A stretch of 37,466 nt of DNA from an uncultured Burkholderiales bacterium. Lineage in GTDB: Bacteria > Pseudomonadota > Gammaproteobacteria > Burkholderiales > Burkholderiaceae_C. This document shows, piece after piece, positions 24,064 to 33,455 of this stretch. The notes under the pieces are model-generated. The model saw nothing but the letters and a program-made list of their open reading frames with translations. It had not been told where the DNA came from and did no database searches. The position numbers and the translations under genes were made by a program. Within the stretch, counting starts at the first letter, position 1. Each line of letters opens with the position of its first letter. The stretch spans positions 1 to 37,466 of the forward strand of contig CAIQHG010000080.1 of assembly GCA_903871545.1 (NCBI GenBank), written 5' to 3'.

Positions 24064-25389
24064 ATGAAAGTAACAGTATTTGGTACCGGTTATGTTGGTT
24101 TGGTTCAGGGTGCGATTTTGGCTGATGCTGGACACCAGGTCATTTGTGTAGACATCGATGAGCGAAAACTGGAGAACCTGAGACAAGGCATCCTGCCCAT
24201 CTACGAACCTGGTTTGGAATCGATAGTAAAAAATACATTTGCCGAAAAAAGGCTTAGCTTCACATCGGATGCTAAGCAGGCTATTGAACACGGAGAAATC
24301 CAGTTCATTGCAGTTGGTACTCCTCCTAATGAGGACGGAAGCGCTGATCTAAAGCACGTTTTAGCGGTGGCTAAAACGATAGCTACCTACATGACCGAGT
24401 ACTGTGTGGTGGTAGATAAATCCACTGTCCCTGTTGGTACTGCGGAGCAGGTGCAAGCTACTATTGCAAAAACTTTAAAAGAAAGAGGCGTCAACATTGA
24501 TTTTGATGTGGTTTCCAATCCAGAATTTTTAAAGGAAGGGGCTGCAGTTGCAGATTGTCAAAGGCCAGACAGGATCGTGATTGGGACTCAGAGTGAACGT
24601 GCTGAAAAAATACTTCGCGAGCTTTATGAGCCCTTCAACCGAAATCACGACCGTATTATCACAATGAGCGTTAAAAGCGCTGAACTTACCAAATATGCAG
24701 CTAACTGTATGTTGGCGACTAAGATTAGTTTTATGAATGAGATTGCCAACTTGGCTGAGAAATTAGGCGCAGATATAGAGTCGGTTCGCCAAGGTATTGG
24801 AAGCGATCAACGCATTGGCTACCACTTTATCTACCCCGGAGCTGGCTACGGGGGAAGTTGTTTCCCAAAAGACGTGAGCGCTTTGGTCAAAATAGCCGAA
24901 GGAATAGGCTTTGATCCAAAGATCCTAAACGCCGTCGAGGCGCGCAATCACGCTCAAAAGCAGGTTCTTTTCCAAAAAATAAATACCCATTTCAAAGGAA
25001 ACTTAAAGGGCAGAACAATTGCGCTTTGGGGGCTTGCATTTAAACCTAACACCGATGATATGAGAGAGGCACCTAGTCGAGTACTTATGGAGTCACTGTG
25101 GGCAGCTGGTGCTAAAGTTCAAGCCTACGACCCAAAATCAATGGAGGAAACTCAGCACATCTACGCAAATCAACCTCTTTTGAGTTTGTGCGGAACTAAA
25201 GAGGCCGCGCTCAAGGGAGCCGACGCCTTAGCTATAGTGACTGAGTGGCGACAGTTCAAGGCCCCAGATTTTGAAGTTATAAAATCAAGCCTTTTGACTC
25301 CAGTCATTTTTGATGGCCGAAATCTATATGAGCCCAGCAGAATGAAAGAAAAAGGTTTCCAGTATTACGGCATAGGACGCCAAACCTGA
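24064..25389 (+). CDS. ugd: UDP-glucose 6-dehydrogenase
   Basis: A 441-residue enzyme of the UDP-glucose/GDP-mannose dehydrogenase family. It has the NAD motif [10 protein letters not shown] at the N-terminus, [22 protein letters not shown], the central dimer helix segment [17 protein letters not shown], the catalytic [12 protein letters not shown] with Cys266, and the C-terminal UDP-binding domain ([22 protein letters not shown]). It oxidises UDP-glucose to UDP-glucuronate, a precursor for capsule, exopolysaccharide and lipid A modification. AAGG precedes the start. Intact and of normal length. Next to the TPR-LicD protein it suggests a role in surface glycan synthesis. Confidence 0.95.
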   Translation: MKVTVFGTGYVGLVQGAILADAGHQVICVDIDERKLENLRQGILPIYEPGLESIVKNTFAEKRLSFTSDAKQAIEHGEIQFIAVGTPPNEDGSADLKHVLAVAKTIATYMTEYCVVVDKSTVPVGTAEQVQATIAKTLKERGVNIDFDVVSNPEFLKEGAAVADCQRPDRIVIGTQSERAEKILRELYEPFNRNHDRIITMSVKSAELTKYAANCMLATKISFMNEIANLAEKLGADIESVRQGIGSDQRIGYHFIYPGAGYGGSCFPKDVSALVKIAEGIGFDPKILNAVEARNHAQKQVLFQKINTHFKGNLKGRTIALWGLAFKPNTDDMREAPSRVLMESLWAAGAKVQAYDPKSMEETQHIYANQPLLSLCGTKEAALKGADALAIVTEWRQFKAPDFEVIKSSLLTPVIFDGRNLYEPSRMKEKGFQYYGIGRQT

Positions 25390-25798
25390 TTGTTTTGCTT
25401 AGCTTTTTATCTGGTAGCAAATTTGGACGCAGTAGGGACGCAACCCTAGCAAAGGGAGGCTCCCTCTATCAAGAGTTATCCCTCACCTGCCTGAGTGCCA
25501 GCATTTCATGCTCTATCTTATGAAAATAAGACTTAGGCTGTACGTCTAATTTTTTTCACCTCGTATTGGAAGCAACTCGCTCTTAAAGCTCCACTTAAAC
25601 TAGTCACAGTTTGGTTATAGCTTCAATCAGTTCGAAATTACGGACAAATACTTTAGAATTGTAAGTAAGAGTGAAATCTTAACAAAGCTATTTACTGCAA
25701 AGTTAGTGTGATGGTCTGACCTTGCCCTTTTTTTAGGAATAAATTCTCATAAAGAGCACCCCCCGGAAAATCCACCCCCCAATATTAGGAGCTAAAAA
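25390..25798. other. Intergenic region downstream of ugd
   Basis: These 409 bases hold no recognisable gene. Two short inverted repeats stand close together: TAGGG/CCCTA (25433-25448, 6-nt loop) and AGGGAG-G-CTCCCT (25453-25465). Neither is followed by a T tract. The promoter of the RraA-family gene should lie here; its ribosome-binding site AGGAG is at 25787-25791. Confidence 0.5.
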
Positions 25799-26473
25799 AT
25801 GGACGGACTACAGATACTAAAAAGAAAGCGCCTAGTCAGCAAAGAAACCGTTGATCAGTTCTTGGGTCTCGCGGTTGCCAACGTGAGCGATTCAATGTCC
25901 AGAATGTTTGCAGGTGGCGCAAAACTAAGGCCCATGCATTCGGGGGCGCCCATGGCAGGTCCCGCATTAACGGTTAGAACACGTCCAGGGGACAATCTTT
26001 TTATTCATAAAGCGATTTCGATGGCAGTCCCTGGGGACGTGATAGTTGTTGATGGGGGAGGGGACCTGACTAACGCTTTAATTGGTGAAATCATGTCTCA
26101 CATGGCAGCTGTAAAAGGACTTGGTGGTTTTGTTATAAACGGATCAATTCGCGATGCAAAGGCACTCAAAGCCAATTCTTTTCCGGTTTTCGCCCTCGGT
26201 GTAACCCACAGGGGTCCCTATAAAGATGGTCCCGGTGAGATCAATACAAAAATTTCTATAGACGGAATGGTCATTGAGCCAGGAGACTTGATCATCGGGG
26301 ATGATGATGGATGTTTATGTGTGCCCTTCGATAGTTGTTCAATTGTTTACCAAGCCACTCAAGCCAAGACGCGTGCAGAAAAGAAAATGATTGCAGACAT
26401 TACGGCTGGAGCTTATAGCGATGCCTGGGTTGATGAAGCTCTAAACAGAATAGGTTGCCACAGGGAAATCTAA
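25799..26473 (+). CDS. RraA-family aldolase/decarboxylase
   Basis: A 224-residue protein of the RraA / HMG-aldolase fold. It has the typical segments VANVSDSM, AGPALTVRTRPGDN, VIVVDGGGD, GEIMSHMAAVKGLGGFVINGSIRD with Arg118 and Asp119, and VIEPGDLIIGDDDGCLCVP. The Gly-x-x-Arg-Asp pair marks the enzymatic branch (4-hydroxy-4-methyl-2-oxoglutarate/4-carboxy-4-hydroxy-2-oxoadipate aldolase with oxaloacetate decarboxylase activity) as opposed to the ribonuclease-inhibitor branch. Products would be pyruvate and a second oxo acid. It is the first of three same-strand genes (aldolase, MFS transporter, BKACE copy 2), with gaps of 141 and 79 bp. Confidence 0.85.
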   Translation: MDGLQILKRKRLVSKETVDQFLGLAVANVSDSMSRMFAGGAKLRPMHSGAPMAGPALTVRTRPGDNLFIHKAISMAVPGDVIVVDGGGDLTNALIGEIMSHMAAVKGLGGFVINGSIRDAKALKANSFPVFALGVTHRGPYKDGPGEINTKISIDGMVIEPGDLIIGDDDGCLCVPFDSCSIVYQATQAKTRAEKKMIADITAGAYSDAWVDEALNRIGCHREI

Positions 26474-26614
26474 CTTTCTGATATCAGTAAGGTTTTGTTC
26501 GCTGTTAAATTTTTTTGAAAATTCTGATCTTAAGGTCTGGTATTATTTAACTCTAAACCTAGACCAATGAAGCAGAGCTAATTTATTTCTAAAATCTTAC
26601 AAAAACTAAGCCTC

Positions 26615-27988
26615 ATGGTTGTGCCACTGATTGTGGCGACGTCTTTTTTTATGGAAAATTTAGACGGCACCATCATCGCAACTGCACTTCCTCAAATTGC
26701 GGACTCTTTAGGCGTCAATGCGGTTGATATGAGTGCGGGCATGACCGCTTATTTGGTTACTATTGCAATATTTATCCCCGTGAGTGGTTGGGTTGCAGAC
26801 AGGTATGGTTCCCAGTTGGTTTTTGGCGGTGCGATAGCGGTTTTTACGCTCGCATCCATATTGTGTGGGTTTTGCACCAGTTACGAGCAATTTGTTCTTG
26901 CCAGAGTGCTACAGGGTTTAGGGGGAGCGTTGATGGTCCCAGTTGGCCGATTGGTTGTTTTGAGAATAACGCCAAAGCATGAACTCCTTAAAACTATTGC
27001 ATTTATCACTTGGCCGGGACTTGTTGCCCCCATTATTGGACCTCCGTTGGGCGGATTTATCACGACTTATTTTTCTTGGAGGTGGATTTTCTTTTTAAAC
27101 GTCCCCCTGGGTCTAATTGGGATTTACTGCGTAAGAAAATTCATTGAAAATCAGACTTCGGATATCAAAAAGCCCCTCGACTTAATTGGCTTCGTGCTCA
27201 TTGGCGGATGCCTAGCAACGATGCTCGTCGGTCTCGAGGCAATAGGTAAAGAGCAGATCAATACAGTGTCAATGAGCTACTGTGCTGTAAGCTTGATACT
27301 GGGTGTGCTCTCATATTTTCACTGTATGCGCTGTGAGCATCCGCTGTTGGATTTTACAATTTTAAAAATCCAAACATTCTCGACCACATTTTTTTATGGC
27401 TCTGTTAACCGGGCCCTGGTTGGGGTTACCCCGTTTATGGCCCCTTTGATGTTTCAGCTCGCCTTTGGTTATTCCTCTTTTACATCGGGACTGTTATTTC
27501 TTGGGGCGGCTTTGGGGAACTTGGGATTAAAACCAATGACTTCCTCTATTCTTAAACGTTTTGGATTTAAAAACGTATTGATCTATAACGGAGTGATATG
27601 CGCTGCCTCAGCAGCGGCTTGCGCAACACTCAGCGCAGAAACCGGTATTTGGGTGATATCTTTGGTGATGCTGATCTACGGACTTAGCCGCTCAATGCAG
27701 TTTACTTGTTTCCAAGTTCTTGCCTTTGTAGATGTACCCGAGAGCAAAATGAGTGCAGCCAACACATTGTTTAGCACGGTGTCTCAACTTTGCTTTGGAG
27801 TAGGAATAGCGCTAGGAGCTGTTGTTTTGAGGACCTCCATGTTTTTTGACAACCATGAGCGGGTATCTTCAAATGATTTTACGAATGCATTTTTAGCTCT
27901 TAGTGTGATGATCTTTATTTTCTTGGTCGGTTATTTGAAACTGGATTCAAACGCTGGTGCTCATGTAAGTCTTCATAAGAAAAATTGA
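26615..27988 (+). CDS. MFS transporter, DHA2 (EmrB/QacA) type
   Basis: A 457-residue membrane protein with 13-14 hydrophobic segments. Family motifs are FMENLDGTIIATALPQIA in the first segment, GWVADRYGSQLVF (motif A), ARVLQGLGGALMVPVGRLV and GPPLGGFITTYFSWRWIFFLNVPLG (motif C region). DHA2 transporters are proton-driven drug or organic-anion exporters. The first membrane segment begins only a few residues after the ATG and there is no clear ribosome-binding site; the frame is open eleven codons further upstream without an ATG, GTG or TTG. Flanking RraA-family and BKACE genes suggest transport of a metabolite or by-product. Confidence 0.88.
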   Translation: MVVPLIVATSFFMENLDGTIIATALPQIADSLGVNAVDMSAGMTAYLVTIAIFIPVSGWVADRYGSQLVFGGAIAVFTLASILCGFCTSYEQFVLARVLQGLGGALMVPVGRLVVLRITPKHELLKTIAFITWPGLVAPIIGPPLGGFITTYFSWRWIFFLNVPLGLIGIYCVRKFIENQTSDIKKPLDLIGFVLIGGCLATMLVGLEAIGKEQINTVSMSYCAVSLILGVLSYFHCMRCEHPLLDFTILKIQTFSTTFFYGSVNRALVGVTPFMAPLMFQLAFGYSSFTSGLLFLGAALGNLGLKPMTSSILKRFGFKNVLIYNGVICAASAAACATLSAETGIWVISLVMLIYGLSRSMQFTCFQVLAFVDVPESKMSAANTLFSTVSQLCFGVGIALGAVVLRTSMFFDNHERVSSNDFTNAFLALSVMIFIFLVGYLKLDSNAGAHVSLHKKN

Positions 27989-28067
27989 ATATACTTAGGC
28001 AGTGGGTGAGTAAATTCTCAGGTATCAATGGATATATTCTTAAATTAACAATGATTAGGTCAAAGGC

Positions 28068-28949
28068 ATGAGTAAAACAATCTTAACTTGCGCGGTAACG
28101 GGTAATTTAACCAAACCGGAGATGACCCCTTACTTGCCGATTACTCCAAAGCAAATAGCTGACTCTTGTCTTGGCGCAGCTCAAGCCGGCGCAGCCGTTG
28201 TTCATATCCACGTTCGCTATCCCGAGACAGGAAAGCCCTCTATGGAACTGGACCATTACGCTGAGGTTTTGCATTTAATTAAGGCCCAAAACAAAGAGCT
28301 CATCATTAATTTAACCACAGGCCCAGGAGGTCGTTTTGTCCCCTCTGACGCGGACCCTAAGATCTTTGCAGAGGGCACAACTCTTTGTAATCCTCTCAAG
28401 CGTGTAGAGCACGTCGCGCAGCTCAAACCCGACATTTGCTCACTTGATCTGAACACAATGAACTCAGGGGCCGATGTGGTGATAAACACACCCGGCAACG
28501 TACGCAAAATGGCAAAAGTTATTCGAGATTCTGGGGTTATGCCAGAGCTTGAGATATTTGACACTGGCGACTTAAATTTAGCCAAAGACTTGATCAAAGA
28601 AGGCGTTTTGCAAGGGCCCGGTTTGTATACATTCGTGATGGGGGTAAAGTACGGACTCAATACCGATCCAGCTACTCTTTTGTACATGCGAGATCAATTG
28701 CCATTAGGCGCTAAATGGGCTGCTTTTGGTATTGCAAGAGCTGAGTTTCCAATCCTTGCTCAGGCTTGGTTGTTGGGCGGCCACGTCCGAGTGGGCATGG
28801 AAGATAACATCTACCTTGAGAAAGGAGTGCTTTGTGAGAGCAACGCTCAACTGGTGAGTCGGGCAAACAGAATTATTAAGGATTTGGGGGGCGAGCTGGC
28901 CAGCTCTAATGAAGCCCGAGAAATGTTAGGGCTAAGCTCTCATGCTTAA
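28068..28949 (+). CDS. Beta-keto acid cleavage enzyme (BKACE, DUF849 family), copy 2
   Basis: A 293-residue BKACE. It has LTCAVTGNL at the N-terminus, the zinc-binding HIHVR (His46, His48), NLTTGPGG, and GGHVRVGMEDNIYL with Glu245 as third ligand, then ASSNEAREMLGL. It differs clearly from copy 1 in the middle (SLDLNTMNSGADVVINTPGN against SLNMGSMNFGLYPMLNRYP), which lines the substrate pocket, so the two copies probably act on different beta-keto acids. AAAGG precedes the start. It is the last gene of the aldolase-MFS-BKACE row. Confidence 0.92.
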   Translation: MSKTILTCAVTGNLTKPEMTPYLPITPKQIADSCLGAAQAGAAVVHIHVRYPETGKPSMELDHYAEVLHLIKAQNKELIINLTTGPGGRFVPSDADPKIFAEGTTLCNPLKRVEHVAQLKPDICSLDLNTMNSGADVVINTPGNVRKMAKVIRDSGVMPELEIFDTGDLNLAKDLIKEGVLQGPGLYTFVMGVKYGLNTDPATLLYMRDQLPLGAKWAAFGIARAEFPILAQAWLLGGHVRVGMEDNIYLEKGVLCESNAQLVSRANRIIKDLGGELASSNEAREMLGLSSHA

Positions 28950-28984
28950 GCTGTCTTCGCTCTCTAAATCCCTTATAGTCAATC

Positions 28985-29170
28985 TCAACTGCTTTTAGAT
29001 GCAATCGGGGTTGTATTCACGCAAAATAGTACAGCCGGAATGCTAACAAATGGTGGATAAATAAGGCCTAAGACGAGCCACTCACCAAACGAGTCTCCGT
29101 GCTTATTGGCATACCATGCGCAAAAAATACCTGACATGGCTGTCAAGACGAAATAGATAATAATTTCCAT
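28985..29170 (-). CDS. Small two-helix membrane protein
   Basis: A 61-residue protein with two hydrophobic segments (about 2-18 and 30-50) joined by ANKHGDSFGEWLVLGLIYPP. The pattern of a conserved turn (xKGxSFxxWxxLGLxxP) recurs in small bacterial membrane proteins of unknown function. AAGG lies five to ten bases upstream of the start, and the gene is convergent with BKACE copy 2. Confidence 0.6.
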   Translation of the reverse strand: MEIIIYFVLTAMSGIFCAWYANKHGDSFGEWLVLGLIYPPFVSIPAVLFCVNTTPIASKSS

Positions 29171-29425
29171 AAGAACCTTAAGACTGTTGGATGAAATCTA
29201 GGAATTCAATCGAAGTCTTTTTAGGAAAACTTTAATTAAACAACACAGATGAGTTGCTCTTTATTTGATCTAAAGGGTGTTTTATTAAGTATGAGTGTCG
29301 AAAATCAACACTTAAACATGCGTAAAACTACTAGAACATACTTGAACATATGCATACAACTCATACACTTGTGATGTTACGCCACATGCAAGTTATTTTT
29401 GGAGTGAAAACCCGTTTTTTTTCAA

Positions 29426-29965
29426 TTACCTTAGCATTGTGCAGTCTTGGGTTTCATTTGTATGAAACATGGGCTCTTTTTTATTGAGCTTTAAACTGTT
29501 GGTGTTGAGCTCAAAGTGATTTTCAAAGGGAAGCCCCCTAAATTCAAAACGGATGAGGTTGCCTTTTACAAAATAATTAGAAACCAAGTTGTAGGGCTTT
29601 ACTCCCAAATCACTGCCGTTTTTGGAAGACCCGACGAAGACCCATCCGTCGTAAAAAAGGAAGACATTTTTGCTGCATTGCCAAAGATGGCCTGCTGCCT
29701 TACCGTCTTTTATGATTTTTTGATATTTCTCCTTATTCTCATCTGTAATGAGCGCGGCACTTGTTTTGTTATTCTCGTTGGCTTCGTAAAATTGTTTCAA
29801 CTCCTGCGACCAAACTAGGGTTGAATACAAAAGTGAGGTTAAACAAAAGCTACTAACTAAACCGCGTAAAAGCAGCCACAAAGCGCTGTGACTCAGTGGG
29901 ACACATAATTTTTTAAGAAATTCAAAAAAAGGCTGATTCAATACCACCTTATCTGCTGAGTGCAT
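29426..29965 (-). CDS. Protein of unknown function with N-terminal membrane segment, downstream of TRAP genes
   Basis: A 179-residue protein, if the ATG at 29965 is used; no ribosome-binding site is visible and the true start may be a later GTG or TTG. A hydrophobic stretch (about 28-50) precedes an exported domain with WQCSKNVFLFYDGWVFVGSS and the C-terminal pattern FELNTNSLKLNKK...TQDCTML. The end recalls the beta-hairpin and Cys ending of the small exported protein at 2397-2936. It begins 27 bp after the dctM stop and so is probably the last gene of the TRAP operon. Family not recognised. Confidence 0.6.
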   Translation of the reverse strand: MHSADKVVLNQPFFEFLKKLCVPLSHSALWLLLRGLVSSFCLTSLLYSTLVWSQELKQFYEANENNKTSAALITDENKEKYQKIIKDGKAAGHLWQCSKNVFLFYDGWVFVGSSKNGSDLGVKPYNLVSNYFVKGNLIRFEFRGLPFENHFELNTNSLKLNKKEPMFHTNETQDCTMLR

Positions 29966-29992
29966 AGTTTTATGGTTAGAGCGCGTTGCATA

Positions 29993-31357
29993 TTAATTAT
30001 TTTTGGCTGTAGCTACACCAAAGAAGTGGTCGGGCAATGCCAACACCAGATCAGGAAAAATGCATAAGATCAGCACTGCAAACATGATCAAAAAGACAAA
30101 GGGTAATGTACCCCAAACCACATCTTTAAGAGGTATGTCGGGCGCTATTTTGTTGATCACAAAAATATTTAAGCCAACAGGGGGGTGAATAAGCCCCATC
30201 TCCATAATGACCGACATTACAACTCCAAACCATATTAAGTCAAAACCTTGCGCTCTCAAAGGGGGCAATATGATGGGGGCGGTCATTAAGATGATGCTGA
30301 CAGGGGGTAAGAAAAACCCAAGCAAAATAACCAAAAATGACACCGCCAAGAAAAGAGTCCATTTAGAGAGATGTAAGGCAACCACCCACTCGGCGGCACT
30401 TTGACTGATATGCAAATAGCTCATCACATAGGAGTAAAGAAGAGACATACCAATAATCATCATCAGCATAGTGGCCTCTGATAAAGTGCTAGTGAAGATG
30501 GGAGCTAAGTCGCTAAATTTATAAGCACCGTAAACGACGGCAATTAAAACCAGAGCCAGTATCGCGCCCAAACCCGCTGTCTCAGATGGGGTAGCAAAAC
30601 CTCCATAAAGAGCCAGCATCACTCCTAATAAAAGGGTGAGAAAAGGAAGCACTTTGGGTAGTGCTGCTAATTTTTCTTTTGCGGTATAACTGTCAACTTG
30701 CAAAATGCGAGCACGTGCCCCGCCAAGGTCAGCGCTTGCCTGGGCCTCCTTTACTTCCAAGCGGTATTTAAATATGCCGTAGGACGCAAAAAGCACCACC
30801 AATAATAGACCCGGTCCGATGCCTGCAAGGAACAAACGTCCAAGGGATTGTTCCGCAGCTACCGCAAAAAGTATTAATGTAATGGAGGGCGGGAGCAAAA
30901 TACCCAAAGTCCCCCCGGCAGCAACAAGACCCGCGCAAAGTCTAGAGGAATAGCCCCTTTGCTGCATCTCCGGTATTGCGGAGCTACCAATAGCCGAGCA
31001 AGTCGCAGCGCTGGAGCCAGCCATGGCCGCAAAAAGACCGCAAGCTATGGTTACTGCGATACCAAGCCCCCCAGGCACCTTGGATAGCCAAATATGCAGC
31101 GCCGAATAAAGATCTTTACCCGCTCGTGATTTGCCAATCGCAGCCCCTTTTAAAATAAATAGGGGAATGGTGAGCAAGGTGATGCTTGCCATTTCCTCAT
31201 ACACGTTTTGGGCAACGGTGTCCAAAGATGCATGCGGCATAAAGAAATACATAAATACCGTGGCAACGGATCCCAACGCAAAAGCGATTGGCATCCCTGA
31301 GAATAAAACGGCGATCGTGGCAAGTCCAAATAACAGTCCAATTTGTAGTGTGTTCAT
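29993..31357 (-). CDS. dctM: TRAP transporter large permease subunit DctM
   Basis: A 454-residue membrane protein with about 12 hydrophobic segments. Typical family segments are GMPIAFALGSVA near the N-terminus, GSSAATCSAIGSSAIPEMQQRGYSSRLCAGLVAAGGTLGILLPPSI, and at the end FFLPPVSIILMTAPIILPPL and MGLIHPPVGLNIFVI. DctM is the sodium-driven channel of tripartite TRAP importers. It follows dctQ by 11 bp. The operon order is dctP, dctQ, dctM, unknown. TRAP systems import organic acids and related anions, which suits the surrounding catabolic genes. Confidence 0.95.
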   Translation of the reverse strand: MNTLQIGLLFGLATIAVLFSGMPIAFALGSVATVFMYFFMPHASLDTVAQNVYEEMASITLLTIPLFILKGAAIGKSRAGKDLYSALHIWLSKVPGGLGIAVTIACGLFAAMAGSSAATCSAIGSSAIPEMQQRGYSSRLCAGLVAAGGTLGILLPPSITLILFAVAAEQSLGRLFLAGIGPGLLLVVLFASYGIFKYRLEVKEAQASADLGGARARILQVDSYTAKEKLAALPKVLPFLTLLLGVMLALYGGFATPSETAGLGAILALVLIAVVYGAYKFSDLAPIFTSTLSEATMLMMIIGMSLLYSYVMSYLHISQSAAEWVVALHLSKWTLFLAVSFLVILLGFFLPPVSIILMTAPIILPPLRAQGFDLIWFGVVMSVIMEMGLIHPPVGLNIFVINKIAPDIPLKDVVWGTLPFVFLIMFAVLILCIFPDLVLALPDHFFGVATAKNN

Positions 31358-31368
31358 ACTGTAATTCG

Positions 31369-31896
31369 TTAGTGAGTTACGGTGGGTCGAAATAAAGCGT
31401 TTAGGATCTGCGCAAACAACACCAACGATAAAAGAGAGGTTCCGATTGCCATGCTGCTATAGGGTATCCAAAGGGGAGCCCCAAAAGCAGAGCCTGATAT
31501 TTGATGATCCTCAAGCGCCTCAAGCAGCAAAGTCCAGGACTTCCAGGAAAAGAAGGCGCAAAATAAAAATGACATTAAATCACCAAAAAATATTCTCGCC
31601 GCATTTGCTCGAGGTCCCAAAATTGAGCTGAGCGCCTGTATGCCTATGTGCCCTCTTGATTGTTGCACCCAAGCACAAGACAAAAAGGTGGAGCCAACCA
31701 GTAAAAAAATGGTGACCTCATCTTGCCAGTCACTGGGTATTTTGAACAAATACCGGGCAGTGGCTTCCCAAGACAAGATGCAACCAGCAGCGGCAACGGC
31801 TAGCGTGCAGAAGAAAACAATCACGTAGTTGAGTCGGTTTATTAAAAGGTCTAAGTAACCCAGGAAATAAGAACCAATTGAAGATTTTTCAGGCAT
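31369..31896 (-). CDS. dctQ: TRAP transporter small permease subunit DctQ
   Basis: A 175-residue protein with four hydrophobic segments and the typical DctQ features SWEATARYLFKIPSDWQDEVTIFLLV and CAWVQQSRGHIGIQAL. It pairs with DctM in the inner membrane. AAGGA precedes the start. It lies 60 bp after dctP and 11 bp before dctM. Confidence 0.93.
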   Translation of the reverse strand: MPEKSSIGSYFLGYLDLLINRLNYVIVFFCTLAVAAAGCILSWEATARYLFKIPSDWQDEVTIFLLVGSTFLSCAWVQQSRGHIGIQALSSILGPRANAARIFFGDLMSFLFCAFFSWKSWTLLLEALEDHQISGSAFGAPLWIPYSSMAIGTSLLSLVLFAQILNALFRPTVTH

Positions 31897-31956
31897 AGTT
31901 GTAGTCCTTCAGCGCTGAATAAGCGCAAGTCTTTAGATCTAAGCGAATCGGGTTTT

Positions 31957-32988
31957 TTAAGATACCGCTAGCGCAAGTTTTAGAAAACGATCGCACTCAG
32001 TGCTTCTGCTAGAGAAATCTGTCCAAGCAGTCTCTTGAGCGATTTTTTTCCATTTTGCGATGACTGCGCTATCCATGTCATAAACAGTTGCACCAGCGGA
32101 TTTATAGATCTTTGAGACTTCTTCGTCATCCGCTTTGGCCATAGAGATGGCAAAGCTCTCTAAGTCCAGACCTACCTCATCAATTGCCTTTTGTTGCTGC
32201 GCAGTTAGGGAGTCATAAACAGCTTTTGACATCAAAAGCGGCTCTAACATGAACCAAAAGCTTTTGCCTCTACCCGTTGTTATTGCTTTTGCAATTTCTT
32301 CGAGCCTAAACGAGATTAAGCTTGTGGAAGAGGTAACGGCTGCATCTAGGGAGCCTGTTTGCATGGCAGGATAAATTTCATTAGAAGGCACGCTGGAGAT
32401 GATTCCTCCAGCCCCCTTGAGCATTAAATCCATCTCTCGACTGCCACCTCTAACTTTTAAACCTTTTACATCATCAGGGTTGAGAATGGGAGTGGATTTG
32501 CTGACCACACCGCCTGCTTGCCAAATCCAAGTGACTATTTTGATGCCCTTGGCTTCAAGTAATTTGGTAATTTCACGCCCAATTTCCGCTTTCTTCCAAG
32601 CGTAGCCCTGCTCATAGGAAGTCACCATACAGGGCATGAGACCAATGTTAACCTCCTGTACCTCTCCCCCTGCGTAAGCCAGAGGGTAAACCGACACATC
32701 AAGTGCCGCTTTCCTCAAAGCAGAGAACTGAGCAACGGTTTTCATCAATGATGAGCCTGGATAGACTTCAAACTTAAGCTCGCCCTTTGTTTTTTTCTCG
32801 ACTTCTTGGGCGAATTTACGCGCTAAACGATCCCTAAAATCGCCCTTGTCTATCGTTCCACCAGGGAATTGGTGTGATATTTTGAGAGTTTTAATATCTG
32901 CCGAATAGGTATTTGGGCTAGAGAAAATTAATCCAGAAGTAGTAGTTGCGCTAGCAATACCTTGAATAAGTGTTCTGCGATTGATCAT
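31957..32988 (-). CDS. dctP: TRAP transporter substrate-binding protein DctP
   Basis: A 343-residue periplasmic binding protein. The N-terminus MINRRTLIQGIASATTTSG is a signal with a twin Arg, perhaps Tat. The mature part has ISHQFPGG, FRDRLARKFAQEVEKKT, the family segment DDVKGLKVRGGSREMDLML with the conserved Arg that binds a carboxylate, and PSNEIYPAMQTGSLDAAVTSSTSL. It therefore binds an organic acid and delivers it to DctQM. GGGGA precedes the start. First gene of the TRAP operon. Confidence 0.93.
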   Translation of the reverse strand: MINRRTLIQGIASATTTSGLIFSSPNTYSADIKTLKISHQFPGGTIDKGDFRDRLARKFAQEVEKKTKGELKFEVYPGSSLMKTVAQFSALRKAALDVSVYPLAYAGGEVQEVNIGLMPCMVTSYEQGYAWKKAEIGREITKLLEAKGIKIVTWIWQAGGVVSKSTPILNPDDVKGLKVRGGSREMDLMLKGAGGIISSVPSNEIYPAMQTGSLDAAVTSSTSLISFRLEEIAKAITTGRGKSFWFMLEPLLMSKAVYDSLTAQQQKAIDEVGLDLESFAISMAKADDEEVSKIYKSAGATVYDMDSAVIAKWKKIAQETAWTDFSSRSTECDRFLKLALAVS

Positions 32989-33097
32989 TTAGTATATTCC
33001 CCACGATTATTTCGAGACTGTACATGAAAATGTCATATTTTCTCATGAATAAATAACTTATTGCCTATGGGTTACGCCAGTTAGTCTTTAAAAAGTA

Positions 33098-33319
33098 CTA
33101 TTTGAAGTGAAATTTTTTTAATGGCTCAAGTAGATGCCTTAAATCATTGTGATCTATTTCATACATTAGCTCTAAGAGACTTCCTAACTCTCCTTTAGGA
33201 AAGCCTTCTCTGGCAAACCAATTAAGGTAATTACCAGGTAAATCGCAAAGCAAATAGTCTTTATATTTACCGTAAGGCATCCTCAAGTGAACAAGGGTAT
33301 TAAGAGATTGCGGACTCAT
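33098..33319 (-). CDS. DUF3820 family protein
   Basis: A 73-residue protein with the complete DUF3820 pattern: MPYGKYKDYLLCDLPGNYL, then WFAREGFPKGELGSLLELMYEIDHNDLRHLLEPL. The family is common in Proteobacteria and sometimes called 'putative quorum-sensing-regulated virulence factor', but its function is not known. Length is normal. Confidence 0.9.
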   Translation of the reverse strand: MSPQSLNTLVHLRMPYGKYKDYLLCDLPGNYLNWFAREGFPKGELGSLLELMYEIDHNDLRHLLEPLKKFHFK

Positions 33320-33455
33320 TTTTTAGACTCAATTTGTCTTTACTTAACCAGCTTGGATTTACACTTTGCGTTTGCGTAAACGATGTGTCCTTTGGCAACC
33401 AAAGCACAAACATTCATTAATATTGTTCGCCGCAACGTAGTTCAAAACCCGTACC

